Source: Streptosporangium saharense (lineage in GTDB: Bacteria > Actinomycetota > Actinomycetes > Streptosporangiales > Streptosporangiaceae). Taken from it: a stretch of 64,000 nt of DNA. The notes below the pieces were generated by a model. That model was not told where the DNA came from and made no database searches. It saw only the letters and a program-made list of their open reading frames with translations. The DNA is taken from assembly GCF_014203715.1 (NCBI RefSeq), contig NZ_JACHJP010000001.1, positions 248,001 through 312,000 on the forward strand, read 5' to 3'. Below, one piece after another: positions 7,731 to 15,239 of this stretch (within the stretch, counting starts at the first letter, position 1; each line of letters starts with the position of its first letter). A program made the position numbers and the translations under genes.

Positions 7731-9331
7731 TGGTGGAGGAAGTCAAGCAGGCCACGCCGGGCCGTACGGCTGAGCGGAGTGAGCCGGGCGGGGACGAGCA
7801 GGCCGTACGGCCCGCGTCCTTCGGCGTGCTCGCCTGGGCGCGGTGGTTCTGGCGCACGCTCACCTCGATGCGCACGGCCCTGATCCTGCTGTTCCTGTTC
7901 GCCCTCGGCTCGGTCCCCGGGTCGATCTGGCCGCAGCGCGGCGTCTCCGACGCCAAGGTCTCGCAGTACTTCACCGACAACCCCGCCCTGGCCGAGTGGC
8001 TCGACCGGCTGTGGCTGTTCGACGTGTTCAAGGCGCCGTGGTTCGCCGCGATCTACCTGCTGCTGTTCCTGTCCCTGGTCGGTTGCGTGCTCCCGCGCGC
8101 CGCGACCCACCTGCGCGAGCTGCGCAGGAAGCCCCCGGCGCCGCCGCGCAACCTGTCGCGGCTGCCGCAGAACGCCTCCTTCGACGGCGACCTGACCGTC
8201 GAGGAGGCCGCCAAGCGGCTGCGCGGGATGCGCTTCCGGGTGACCACGGGCCCCGGCTGGGTCGCGGCAGAGAAGGGATACCTGCGCGAGACGGGCAACC
8301 TGCTCTTCCACATCGCCCTGCTCGGCCTGCTGGTCGCGGTCGGCGCCGGCGCCCTGTACGGCTACCGCGGCAACGTGCTGGTCGTCGAGGGGGAGGGCTT
8401 CGCCAACACGGTCGCCGCCTACGACCGCTACATGCCCGGCCAGCAGGTCAACGCCGAGTCGCTCGAACCGTTCTCCTTCACCGTCGAGGACTTCCAGGCC
8501 TCCTACATCGCCCAGGGTGAACGGCGTGGCCAGCCACTCGACTTCCTGGCCAAGCTCAAGGTCACCGACGTCCCCGGCGGCCCGCAGCGCGACTACACGC
8601 TGAAGGTCAACGACCCGCTGGACGTCGACGGCACGCTGACCTACCTCATCGACCACGGTTACGCCCCGACCTTCAGGATCACCGACGGCAAGGGACAGGT
8701 CGCCTTCGACGGCCCGGTGCCGTGCCTGGTGGTCCAGCCCGCGACGTTCACCTCCGAGTGCGTCATCAAGGTCCCCGACGCCCAGCCCGAGCAGCTCGGT
8801 CTCCTGGTCGGCTTCCTGCCGACCACGGTGCCGATGAACGGGGAGTGGGTCTCGGTCTTCCCGGGCGCGGCCAACCCGACCGCCCAGGTGTACGGCGCGT
8901 TCGCCGGGGACCTCGGGCTGAAGAACGGCAGGCCGCAGTCGGTCTACGAGCTGGACCCGACGAGCCTGAAGAAGATGCGCCCGCTGGTCATGAAGGCCGA
9001 CCCGCTGGCCGTCGGCAAGAAGCTCGACCTGCCCAACGGCGCCGGGTCGATCGAGTTCACCGGGGTCAAGGAGTGGATCGCCCTCCAGATCACCCACGAC
9101 CCGGGCCGGATGCCCGCGCTCGTCGCCTCCGTGCTCGCGGTGGTCGGCCTGGTGCTCTCGCTGACCGTCCGGCGCCGCAGGGTGTGGGTGCGGGTCGGCG
9201 AACAGCAGGGAAAGGACCGTGGACACGTCGAGATCGGCGGTCTCACGCGCACCGAAGGCAGCGATTTCAGCGAGGAGTTCGCCGGGATCGTCGCCGATTT
9301 GAATCCAGGAGTGAACAACGATGCCCGTTGA
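7730..9331 (+). CDS. resB: Cytochrome c biogenesis protein ResB
   Basis: One half of the ResB-CcsB heme export and cytochrome c synthetase complex, 533 aa. It has N-terminal transmembrane helices (the RTALILLFLFALGSVPG and FAAIYLLLFLSLVGCVLPR regions), a third helix near residue 190 (GNLLFHIALLGLLVAVG), a large extracytoplasmic domain and a last helix (LVASVLAVVGLVLSLTV). ATG at 7730 overlaps the ccdA stop; an in-frame GTG at 7700 lies inside ccdA and is less likely. Family length is normal for actinobacteria. Confidence 0.95.
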   Translation: MVEEVKQATPGRTAERSEPGGDEQAVRPASFGVLAWARWFWRTLTSMRTALILLFLFALGSVPGSIWPQRGVSDAKVSQYFTDNPALAEWLDRLWLFDVFKAPWFAAIYLLLFLSLVGCVLPRAATHLRELRRKPPAPPRNLSRLPQNASFDGDLTVEEAAKRLRGMRFRVTTGPGWVAAEKGYLRETGNLLFHIALLGLLVAVGAGALYGYRGNVLVVEGEGFANTVAAYDRYMPGQQVNAESLEPFSFTVEDFQASYIAQGERRGQPLDFLAKLKVTDVPGGPQRDYTLKVNDPLDVDGTLTYLIDHGYAPTFRITDGKGQVAFDGPVPCLVVQPATFTSECVIKVPDAQPEQLGLLVGFLPTTVPMNGEWVSVFPGAANPTAQVYGAFAGDLGLKNGRPQSVYELDPTSLKKMRPLVMKADPLAVGKKLDLPNGAGSIEFTGVKEWIALQITHDPGRMPALVASVLAVVGLVLSLTVRRRRVWVRVGEQQGKDRGHVEIGGLTRTEGSDFSEEFAGIVADLNPGVNNDAR

Positions 9332-10286
9332 GGTCGACGTCGGCCTCGCCACGCTGAGCGACCAGCTCACCTTGGCGACCGTGCTGCTCTACATCGTCGC
9401 GATGATCGGCTACGCCCTCGACCTCGGCTTCGGCCGGGTCAGGAGCACCGCGAAGGCCAGGGCGGCCGGTGAACCCGCGCTGGTCACGGCCGGAGGAGAG
9501 ACGGTGGACGCCCCCTCGGCTCCCCGGGAGGGGACGCCCGAGGAGAAGGCGCCGCCCGCTTGGGCGCTGCGGGCCGCCCCGGTCGCGCTCGGGCTGACCT
9601 GGCTCGGCTGGACCGCCCACCTGGTGGCCATCCTGACCAGGGGCTGGGCCATCGGCCGGTGGCCGTGGGGCAACATGTACGAGTTCGTGGTCGCGATGTG
9701 CTTCGCGGCGGTGAGCGCGTTCCTGTTCATGCACCTGCGCTACCGCAACCTGTTCCTGGGGGCCTTCGTCACGGTCGCCGCCGCCCTGGGGCTCGGTTTC
9801 TCCGTACGGTACCTGTATGTGCAGGCCGGACCCGTGGTGCCCGCGCTGAACTCCTACTGGGTCGCCATCCACGTGTCGGCGGCGATCATCGCCAGTGGCC
9901 TGTTCATCATGGCGGGCGTGTCCGGCATCCTCTTCCTGGTCAGGAAGGACAGCGCGGTCCGGCTGCCGTCCCGGCAGGACCTGGAGCGGGTCGCGCACCG
10001 GGCCATCGTGGTCGGCTTCCCGATCTGGACGTTCGCCGTCATCGCGGGCGCCCTCTGGGCGGACAAGGCCTGGGGCCGTTACTGGGGCTGGGACCCCAAG
10101 GAGATCTGGGCGTTCATCACCTGGATCGCGTACGCGGCTTATCTGCACGCCCGCGCGACGGCGGGGTTCAAGGGCAAGGCCGCGATGATCGTGCAGCTCA
10201 TCGCCTTCGCCTGCCTGATGTTCAACCTGGTCGGGGTGAACATCTTCCTCGGTGGCCTGCACTCCTACGCCGAGGTTCCCGGCTGA
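9321..10286 (+). CDS. ccsB: Cytochrome c biogenesis protein CcsB (ResC)
   Basis: The heme-handling partner of ResB, 321 aa, with about eight membrane helices. The tryptophan-rich heme-binding segment WGWDPKEIWAF is intact, as is the upstream WPWGNMYEF motif. Conserved histidines flank it, including one in AIHVSAAII. A linker of about 60 residues after the first helix is charged and low-complexity, a feature of actinobacterial CcsB. The start overlaps resB by 11 bp. It is the last gene of the four-gene operon and is followed by a terminator hairpin. Confidence 0.95.
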   Translation: MPVEVDVGLATLSDQLTLATVLLYIVAMIGYALDLGFGRVRSTAKARAAGEPALVTAGGETVDAPSAPREGTPEEKAPPAWALRAAPVALGLTWLGWTAHLVAILTRGWAIGRWPWGNMYEFVVAMCFAAVSAFLFMHLRYRNLFLGAFVTVAAALGLGFSVRYLYVQAGPVVPALNSYWVAIHVSAAIIASGLFIMAGVSGILFLVRKDSAVRLPSRQDLERVAHRAIVVGFPIWTFAVIAGALWADKAWGRYWGWDPKEIWAFITWIAYAAYLHARATAGFKGKAAMIVQLIAFACLMFNLVGVNIFLGGLHSYAEVPG

Positions 10287-10301
10287 GACCGGTTCTTCCC
10301 A

Positions 10302-10339
10302 CCCGTCAGGGGGGCGGCCGTGCCGTACCTCCTGACGGG
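10302..10339. terminator. Terminator between convergent ccsB and a small membrane gene
   Basis: CCCGTCAGG at 10302-10310 pairs perfectly with CCTGACGGG at 10331-10339, followed by CTTTC. It lies between two convergent genes and could serve both. Confidence 0.7.
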
Positions 10340-10383
10340 CTTTCGCATGCGCGGTGCCGGGGGCCGGGGTCACCGGGCGCCGC

Positions 10384-10686
10384 TCACTCCTCGTCGCGCA
10401 GGCGCCGCTCCAGGTCCTTGAGGAAGTCGGGGTCGTCGTCGGGACCTCGGGGGACCTCGCGGCGCACGGGCCTGTCGTCGTCCGGCGGGAGGGTGCCCGT
10501 GACCCCGGAGGCGCTCGGCCTACCGAGCAGGAGCCAGAACACGCCACCCGCGACGGGCAGCAGCAGAACGATGATCACCCATAGGAGCTTGGGCAGGTTC
10601 CTGGTCTCCTCGTCCGGCGTGGTTATCGCGTCGAACAGGCAGTAGAGCCAGAAGGCGAGAATCGCCAGACCGACAAGCAGGGGCAT
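10384..10686 (-). CDS. Small membrane protein, phospholipase D-nuclease N-terminal (PLDc_N) domain
   Basis: About 100 aa with two membrane helices: residues about 3-20 (LLVGLAILAFWLYCLFDAI) and about 38-57 (LLWVIIVLLLPVAGGVFWLLLGR). These match the PLDc_N domain that precedes cardiolipin synthase catalytic domains. Here it stands alone with a charged tail and no HKD motif, so it has no phospholipase activity of its own. ATG at 10686 gives the family N-terminus; an upstream ATG at 10704 would add six residues. Members are common in actinobacteria and of unknown role. Confidence 0.82.
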   Translation of the reverse strand: MPLLVGLAILAFWLYCLFDAITTPDEETRNLPKLLWVIIVLLLPVAGGVFWLLLGRPSASGVTGTLPPDDDRPVRREVPRGPDDDPDFLKDLERRLRDEE

Positions 10687-10800
10687 GCCCGAACTGTAAG
10701 CCATTCGGCGCCAGGGTGCGGTCGTGGCCCCGATCCAGGTGACTGGCGAAGGTCCACACCGTACGGTGGAGCCTGTTGCCACTTCCTCCTGGGGCGTGTG

Positions 10801-11634
10801 ATGGCGAATTCGGCGGACAAAGGCCGTCATCGACGGCGCTGGTGGCAGCGGAGCCTGCCGCAGCGCACGGAGAGTGTCACTGGCCGGACGGTCCGTGACG
10901 CACCGGTAGCGCCCGAGCGGCGGGTGGCCGTGACGGCGCCGGTTGTCGATCGCCCGCAGTACACCTGGCGGGACTTCGAGCTCGACGACGACCGGCCGAG
11001 AGCCATGCCGAACCCACCGGACGCGCCCAGGACGGGCGACGGCCTGCTGCACTGCGGACGGCTCGAACGCATCCTGCACCGCCAGTGGGACGCCCGCCAG
11101 GGACCGCCGTCGGCCGACGCCGTACGCGCCGTCGAGAGCCTGGCCAGGCTGCCCGAGCTGCTGAAGGCGAAGCTCGCCGAGGGGCTCGACGGCATCTACG
11201 TCGGCGCGGGCGGGGTGCCCGACCTCGACGACATGGGCTATCTGCGTGGCGCGCCGCTGCCCTCCGGCCGGGCCACCTGGGACATCTGCGCGGGGGCGTA
11301 CGGCGACAGCAAGATCGTCGTGGGGGACAGGCCGTCACCGACCCCGGACGTGATGATGCACGAGGTCGGGCACGCGCTCGACGACGTGGACGCGCCCTAC
11401 GGTGGCTGGGTCTCCGACTCTCCGGAGTTCGCGGCCCTCTACGACAGGTGCGTCCCTATGCTGGCCTCCGGGTTCCACCTTCAGCCGGGAGATCTGGGGC
11501 GCAAGGAGTTCTTCGCCGACGCCTTCGCCGCGATCGTCTCGCGGCAGCGTCCCGCCCTGGTGGACATGCTCGGCGGTAACACGAGGCTGGCGCTCGATGT
11601 CATGTTGTTCTTCAACCGGCGTTACGGAATCTAG
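10801..11634 (+). CDS. Putative zinc metalloprotease, anthrax lethal factor C-terminal (ATLF/M34)-like
   Basis: A 277-aa protein. Residues 1-80 are basic and low-complexity. The C-terminal 160 residues carry a zincin site: H187-E-V-G-H191 in VMMHEVGHALDD, and about 45 residues later E236 in RKEFFADAFAA, matching the HExxH plus distal EFFA(D/E)AF pattern of lethal-factor-like and Pro-Pro endopeptidases. No signal peptide or membrane segment is visible, so export, if any, uses another route. GTG at 10798 precedes the chosen ATG. The 79-codon gene starting ten bases downstream is probably cotranscribed. Substrate unknown; it could be a toxin effector or a housekeeping protease. Confidence 0.7.
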   Translation: MANSADKGRHRRRWWQRSLPQRTESVTGRTVRDAPVAPERRVAVTAPVVDRPQYTWRDFELDDDRPRAMPNPPDAPRTGDGLLHCGRLERILHRQWDARQGPPSADAVRAVESLARLPELLKAKLAEGLDGIYVGAGGVPDLDDMGYLRGAPLPSGRATWDICAGAYGDSKIVVGDRPSPTPDVMMHEVGHALDDVDAPYGGWVSDSPEFAALYDRCVPMLASGFHLQPGDLGRKEFFADAFAAIVSRQRPALVDMLGGNTRLALDVMLFFNRRYGI

Positions 11635-11644
11635 GTGATCTGGG

Positions 11645-11884
11645 ATGTACGTCATCCGGCTCGCTGACGGAACGCTGCGCGTGCCGCAGACCCTGTCCAG
11701 CGACGACGGGCGCCTGATCGGCAACGCGTACGTGGAGCTGCTGCCGGGTGACCCGGACTACGACCGGTGGCTCACCGAGGCGCTCACCGAGGAGGAGCTC
11801 GCCGAGCGCAGACGGCGCTGGCTTGAGGAGAACGACGATCTGGAACGTGAGTTCCTGGCCTTCAAGGCCGAACAGGACGGTTGA
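11645..11884 (+). CDS. Small acidic hypothetical protein next to the metalloprotease
   Basis: 79 aa. It starts with a beta-rich segment (MYVIRLADGTLRVPQTL), then a conserved-looking YVELLPGDPDYDRWL, and ends in a long charged helix (EEELAERRRRWLEENDDLEREFLAFKAE) likely to be a coiled coil. It lies ten bases after the metalloprotease stop on the same strand, which suggests an operon and possibly a partner or inhibitor. I do not recognise the family. Confidence 0.65.
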   Translation: MYVIRLADGTLRVPQTLSSDDGRLIGNAYVELLPGDPDYDRWLTEALTEEELAERRRRWLEENDDLEREFLAFKAEQDG

Positions 11885-11945
11885 CGTCCCTGGGGGCGCC
11901 CCGGGTGGGCGGGGCTGCGGCTCGGGGGGTGCGAGCCGTACGACT

Positions 11946-11997
11946 CCATCGGTGACCCTGCGGCTTTCCGGTGGGGGCCCCGTAGGACCACCGATGG
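11946..11997. terminator. Long inverted repeat between convergent genes
   Basis: CCATCGGTG (11946-11954) and CACCGATGG (11989-11997) pair perfectly around a GC-rich 34-base interior. It lies in the 130-bp gap between the convergent 79-aa gene and the BldC-like gene. Confidence 0.6.
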
Positions 11998-12014
11998 TGT
12001 GACGTCATAAGTCG

Positions 12015-12236
12015 TCAGACACGCGGTGCGTCGCCTGCCGGCCTTTCGGCCGTCAAGACGTCTTCCCCGCGCAGAAGGGCGTGCACTTCCGACTCGCGGA
12101 ACCGCCGATGCCCTCCGGGGGTACGGATGCTGCTGATGCGGCCTGCCGCGGCCCAGCGTGTAACCGTCTTTGGGTCCACCCGGAAGAGGGCGGCAACCTC
12201 TCCAGGCGTCAGCAGACGCTCGCTGCTACTCTCCAC
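12015..12236 (-). CDS. BldC-like MerR-type DNA-binding protein
   Basis: 73 aa, a single winged helix-turn-helix close to Streptomyces BldC: LLTPGEVAALFRVDPKTVTRWAAAG then RTPGGHRRFRESEVHALL. BldC-type proteins bind DNA cooperatively as head-to-tail oligomers on tandem repeats and control development. The GTG at 12236 gives a length near BldC and has GGGGGAG five bases upstream; an ATG at 12254 would add six residues. It is monocistronic, convergent with the metalloprotease pair. Whether it is the orthologue of BldC or a paralogue cannot be decided here. Confidence 0.88.
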   Translation of the reverse strand: MESSSERLLTPGEVAALFRVDPKTVTRWAAAGRISSIRTPGGHRRFRESEVHALLRGEDVLTAERPAGDAPRV

Positions 12237-12344
12237 AATCTCTCCCCCTCGCATCCCGCTTCCTGCCAGCGGGCGGACAGGTAACCAGTGTGCCGAGCGA
12301 AGTCTGATTTATCCGTGCTTTTCAACAAAGATCACGGGTTGTTA

Positions 12345-12372
12345 TCGACTGACTGCCCGATTGTTATATGAT
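12345..12372 (+). promoter_or_regulatory. Putative promoter upstream of the DUF4229 gene
   Basis: In an AT-rich part of the 286-bp gap before the DUF4229 start, TCGACT (12345-12350) and TATGAT (12367-12372) are spaced by 16 bases, a plausible housekeeping promoter. It would give a leader of about 140 bases. Nothing else is evident in the gap. Confidence 0.4.
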
Positions 12373-12522
12373 AGAGCCTCTTTGAGAGTCTCGTGGGTGT
12401 TTCTTTACGAAACTGATCTGTTGTGCACACTAGCAGCGCTCGCGCGCAGTGCGAAGCACCCACTTCCGCCACCCCACCCGTCCCTGAGCAGGCCGAGCAC
12501 GGGGTGACGTAACCTCAACGCT

Positions 12523-12720
12523 GTGCATCCCGTCTTCGTTTACACCGTCTCCCGGCTGGGACTCCTGCTAGGGAGCATCGGTGTGCTCTATCTCCTTGGC
12601 CTTCGCCAGCCCTTCATCCTGCTGGTCGCCGCATTCCTGGTCAGTGGGGTGGCCAGCTACGTCCTGCTGTCGAAGCAGCGCGACGCGGTGAGTGAGCGAT
12701 TCACTAAGAATCAGGAGTGA
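12523..12720 (+). CDS. DUF4229 small membrane protein
   Basis: 65 aa with two membrane helices (VYTVSRLGLLLGSIGVLYLLG and PFILLVAAFLVSGVASYVLL) and a charged tail that begins LSKQRDAVSERF, the signature of the DUF4229 family. In other actinobacteria these proteins are often encoded near menaquinone and respiratory genes, as here 1.6 kb from menG. GTG start. Its stop codon abuts the stop of the convergent beta-propeller gene with no room for a terminator. Confidence 0.85.
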   Translation: MHPVFVYTVSRLGLLLGSIGVLYLLGLRQPFILLVAAFLVSGVASYVLLSKQRDAVSERFTKNQE

Positions 12721-14037
12721 TCACGGCAACGGGAACATGCCGACTCGGGCATGGTACTCGTGACCAAGCCGCGTTGTGTCACTACCAACCAGTAACCCTC
12801 CGTGATGGGCGAGGAAAGCCTTGACGCCGATTCCCCGGTCTCTCGTGGGGTTCCAGGACAGGGCCTTGCCCGTGCGCGGGTCGATCGCCGAGATTCCCGG
12901 CCGTGGGACCGCTCCAGGGCCCGCCGAGTCACGGCCGAGCGGGTTGTCCAGCCAGCGCTGGTGCCCGCCGACGTACACGGCCGCGCCCGTCGCGGCGACC
13001 GCGTAGAGCGAGTCGCCCCCGGTGAGGTTCATCCAGGTGGGCCGGATGTTCTCCAGCGAACCCCGGGGACGTGTCTCGAACCGCGCCGCGCTGTCACACG
13101 GCTTGTTCGGATCGGCGGGACCCCCGGTCGTGACGACCGCGAAGTAGGAGCCGTCCGGCGCGAAGTCCACCCCGCGCACGTAGGAGGGGAAGACGGCCTT
13201 GCACCTGGCAGCGTAGGTCGAGGTCCGCCAACCGGCGACCTTCGCCGGGCGGGAACCGACGTCGACGAGACCGAGCTGCGGCCTGGACAGGCCGTCCAGC
13301 GTGGTGAAGTCGCCGATGACCGCCAGCCGGTCCCCGCTCAGCGCCAGCGCGGCGACCTTCGTCCTGCGCCCCCTCGGATCCCCAGGCCGTACGGCGAAGC
13401 CCGCGTCGATCACCCCGCTCACGGCGTCGAGCCTGGCCAGTGCCGTACGGCCGACCCCGCTGATCCTGGTGAAGTCGCCGCCGACGTAGAGCTGTGAGCC
13501 GGACCTGGCAAGCGCGGTGACCCCGCCCCCGTACGCCTGGGCGCCGAAGCCCGGCACCGGCGTCCCGTCGGACAGACGCAGTCTGACCAGGCCGTTGGTC
13601 TCGGCCCCCGAGGCCGCGGGACCCACCGCGGGCAGCCCTGCGGCCCTGGCCCCGGCCGCCATCTCGGTGAACTCGCCCCCGGCGTACACGGTGCCGTCAG
13701 GCCCGTCCACGAGCGCCCTGACCTGCCCGTCCAGCTCCGGCGCGAAGCCCGGCAGAACACGCCCCGTGACCAGGTCGTAGGCGAAGATATTGGACCGCTC
13801 CAAGGTGGTCGTGCCCCGGGCGTCGCTCACCCTGCTGAAGGACCCGCCGACCACCACGGTCCTGCCGACGAGCGCGATGGCGTTGACGATCCCGTTGAGC
13901 ACGTGGGGGGTGGTGTCCACCGGGTCCGCGGAGACGACCCGCGTATGCCGTACGGTGCCCGCCTGCGCGGGCGAGGCCGCCCAGGGCGGCAGAAGAACCA
14001 TTGCTGCGACCAGCGCCAAGGCGCTCCTGGTAAACAT
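12721..14037 (-). CDS. Secreted beta-propeller protein with delta-60/DUF5122-like repeats
   Basis: 438 aa. A signal peptide (residues about 1-26, ending SPAQA) is followed by repeated blades containing V(V)VGGSFSRV, YAGGEFTEM, LYVGGDFTRIS and LAVIGDFTTLDG, the [GG]xF motif of DUF5122/delta-60 propellers, then a divergent C-terminal part with AVYVGGHQRWLDN. The protein should be exported and may be free or wall associated. The only cysteines, in AARCKAVF and NKPCDSAA, could form a disulfide. It is monocistronic and shares its 5' gap with a dispersed repeat. Ligand unknown. Confidence 0.82.
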   Translation of the reverse strand: MFTRSALALVAAMVLLPPWAASPAQAGTVRHTRVVSADPVDTTPHVLNGIVNAIALVGRTVVVGGSFSRVSDARGTTTLERSNIFAYDLVTGRVLPGFAPELDGQVRALVDGPDGTVYAGGEFTEMAAGARAAGLPAVGPAASGAETNGLVRLRLSDGTPVPGFGAQAYGGGVTALARSGSQLYVGGDFTRISGVGRTALARLDAVSGVIDAGFAVRPGDPRGRRTKVAALALSGDRLAVIGDFTTLDGLSRPQLGLVDVGSRPAKVAGWRTSTYAARCKAVFPSYVRGVDFAPDGSYFAVVTTGGPADPNKPCDSAARFETRPRGSLENIRPTWMNLTGGDSLYAVAATGAAVYVGGHQRWLDNPLGRDSAGPGAVPRPGISAIDPRTGKALSWNPTRDRGIGVKAFLAHHGGLLVGSDTTRLGHEYHARVGMFPLP

Positions 14038-14118
14038 TCGGTAATTCCTAGCAGACCCACAGTGATCGAACCGTCGCTTTACGTAGATCCCACGACCTCA
14101 CCGATGCCTGGGGCTGAG

Positions 14119-14343
14119 GGGTTTTGGGGTACTGGTGCCGTGCGTGGGGGTACGGCTCGGCTCTCCTGGCGCCGTGCGTGAGGGTGTTCGGGGTACCGGT
14201 GCCGTGCGCGAGGAGTGTCGGCTTGGGCGCGTCGGTGAGCTGGACTGAGGAGCGACGGAGCGAAGCGGAGGAGCGACGAGGGAAGTCACCGACTTGAGGC
14301 GCCCAAGCCCGCGGCGCCGCCAGGCGCCGCAAAGAGGCAGGGC
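14119..14343 (+). repeat. Dispersed intergenic palindromic element, copy C with duplicated lead-in
   Basis: The lead-in module (GTTTTGGGGTACTGGTGCCG, then GTGCGTG) appears near 14121-14146 and again, complete, at 14172-14218. The core runs from GGCTTGGGCGCGTCGGT at 14219 to its inverted arm ending GCGCCCAAGCC at 14309. The perfect hairpin GCGGCGCC-GCCA-GGCGCCGC follows, then CAAAGAGGCAGGGC to 14343. It occupies most of the 330-bp gap between divergent genes, so in this copy it cannot be a terminator for converging transcription. Confidence 0.88.
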
Positions 14344-14367
14344 GCAAAGAGAATTACTCTTGTGCTC

Positions 14368-15093
14368 ATGACGCGCGCTTCGCTGGACAAGCAGCCGCAT
14401 GAGGTCGCCGCGATGTTCGATCGCACGGCCCGGCGGTACGACCTGGTCAATGACGTTATCTCCCTTGGCCAGGTCAGGCTGTGGCGCAAGGCGGCCGCGG
14501 CCGCGGTCGACGCGGGCCCCGGCGAGCTGGTCCTCGACCTGGGCGCGGGCACCGGCACCTCGACCGACACCTTCACCACCCTCGGGGCGCGGGCCATCGC
14601 CTCCGACTTCTCGCTGGGCATGCTGGGCACCGGGGTACGGCGGCGCGGCGGTTCCGGCATCCACGGCGGTGGGGTTCGCGGGGTCAGTTTCATCGCGGGT
14701 GACGCGTTGCGGCTGCCGTTCGCCGACGAGGTGTTCGACGCGGTGACGATCTCGACGGCGCTGCGCAACGTGCAGGACACCGGGCAGGCGCTGCGCGAGA
14801 TGCTGCGGGTGGCCAAGCCGGGCGGGCGCCTGGTGATCCTGGAGTTCTCCCACCCCACGCTGCCCGCGTTCGACCTGGTCTACTCGCAGTACCTCATGCG
14901 GTTCATGCCGCAGGCCGCCAAGCTGTTCGGCTCGAACGACGACTCCTACGAGTATCTGGCCGAGTCGATCAGGGACTGGCCGGACCAGGCGGCGCTGGCG
15001 AAGATCATCCAGGGCGCGGGCTGGGAGCGGGTCGCCTGGCGTAATCTCGCTCTGGGCATCGTGGCCCTTCACCGTGCATATAAGCCCGCGTGA
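14368..15093 (+). CDS. menG: Demethylmenaquinone methyltransferase (MenG/UbiE family)
   Basis: Last step of menaquinone synthesis: SAM-dependent C-methylation of demethylmenaquinone. 241 aa. Family motifs are visible: [13 protein letters not shown] near the N-terminus, the SAM-binding [24 protein letters not shown] and [13 protein letters not shown] glycine/arginine-rich insertion of about 15 residues ([15 protein letters not shown]) after the second strand is unusual compared with standard UbiE. ATG at 14368 or GTG at 14362 could start it. The menaquinone product is the electron acceptor of the nuo complex encoded downstream. Confidence 0.93.
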   Translation: MTRASLDKQPHEVAAMFDRTARRYDLVNDVISLGQVRLWRKAAAAAVDAGPGELVLDLGAGTGTSTDTFTTLGARAIASDFSLGMLGTGVRRRGGSGIHGGGVRGVSFIAGDALRLPFADEVFDAVTISTALRNVQDTGQALREMLRVAKPGGRLVILEFSHPTLPAFDLVYSQYLMRFMPQAAKLFGSNDDSYEYLAESIRDWPDQAALAKIIQGAGWERVAWRNLALGIVALHRAYKPA

Positions 15094-15120
15094 ACATTGA
15101 CAGGCGATAGCCGTACCCGC

Positions 15121-15151
15121 CTGACACTTCTTGCCGCAAAGGGGTTAGACT
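15121..15151 (+). promoter_or_regulatory. Putative promoter of the reductase-nuo unit
   Basis: CTGACA (15121-15126) and TAGACT (15146-15151) resemble -35 and -10 boxes with a slightly long 19-base spacer. They lie just upstream of the Rex-type operator. A second TAGACT (16567-16572) in the 142-bp gap before nuoA could be an internal promoter. Confidence 0.4.
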
Positions 15152-15164
15152 TCGGCGCGACAAG

Positions 15165-15184
15165 TTTGTGAAGGTCTTCACAAA
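15165..15184. promoter_or_regulatory. Rex operator (ROP)
   Basis: TTTGTGAAGGTCTTCACAAA is a perfect inverted repeat with eight-base arms and a four-base spacer. It matches the published Streptomyces Rex operator TGTGAACNNNTTCACA at every specified position except the first base after TGTGAA (G instead of C). Rex is an NADH/NAD+ sensor that represses respiratory genes, including nuo, when oxygen limits. The site is 55 bp upstream of the reductase start and just below a putative -10 box, where a bound repressor would block transcription. Confidence 0.8.
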
Positions 15185-15239
15185 GGAACGAAAGGCCCCA
15201 CTCCGAGGCCCTCAAAGCGTGTAGGACAGGACAGGTCCC

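Noticed and set aside
12255-12522. A riboswitch or small RNA gene in the AT-rich gap before the DUF4229 gene
   Set aside because: A promoter-like pair and a short CTCTTTGAGAG dyad are present, but no known riboswitch core or terminator-like end could be recognised.
1471-14343. The dispersed elements as insertion sequences or CRISPR repeats
   Set aside because: Copies are too short to carry a transposase, show no target duplication I can see, and are not spaced as an array with spacers.
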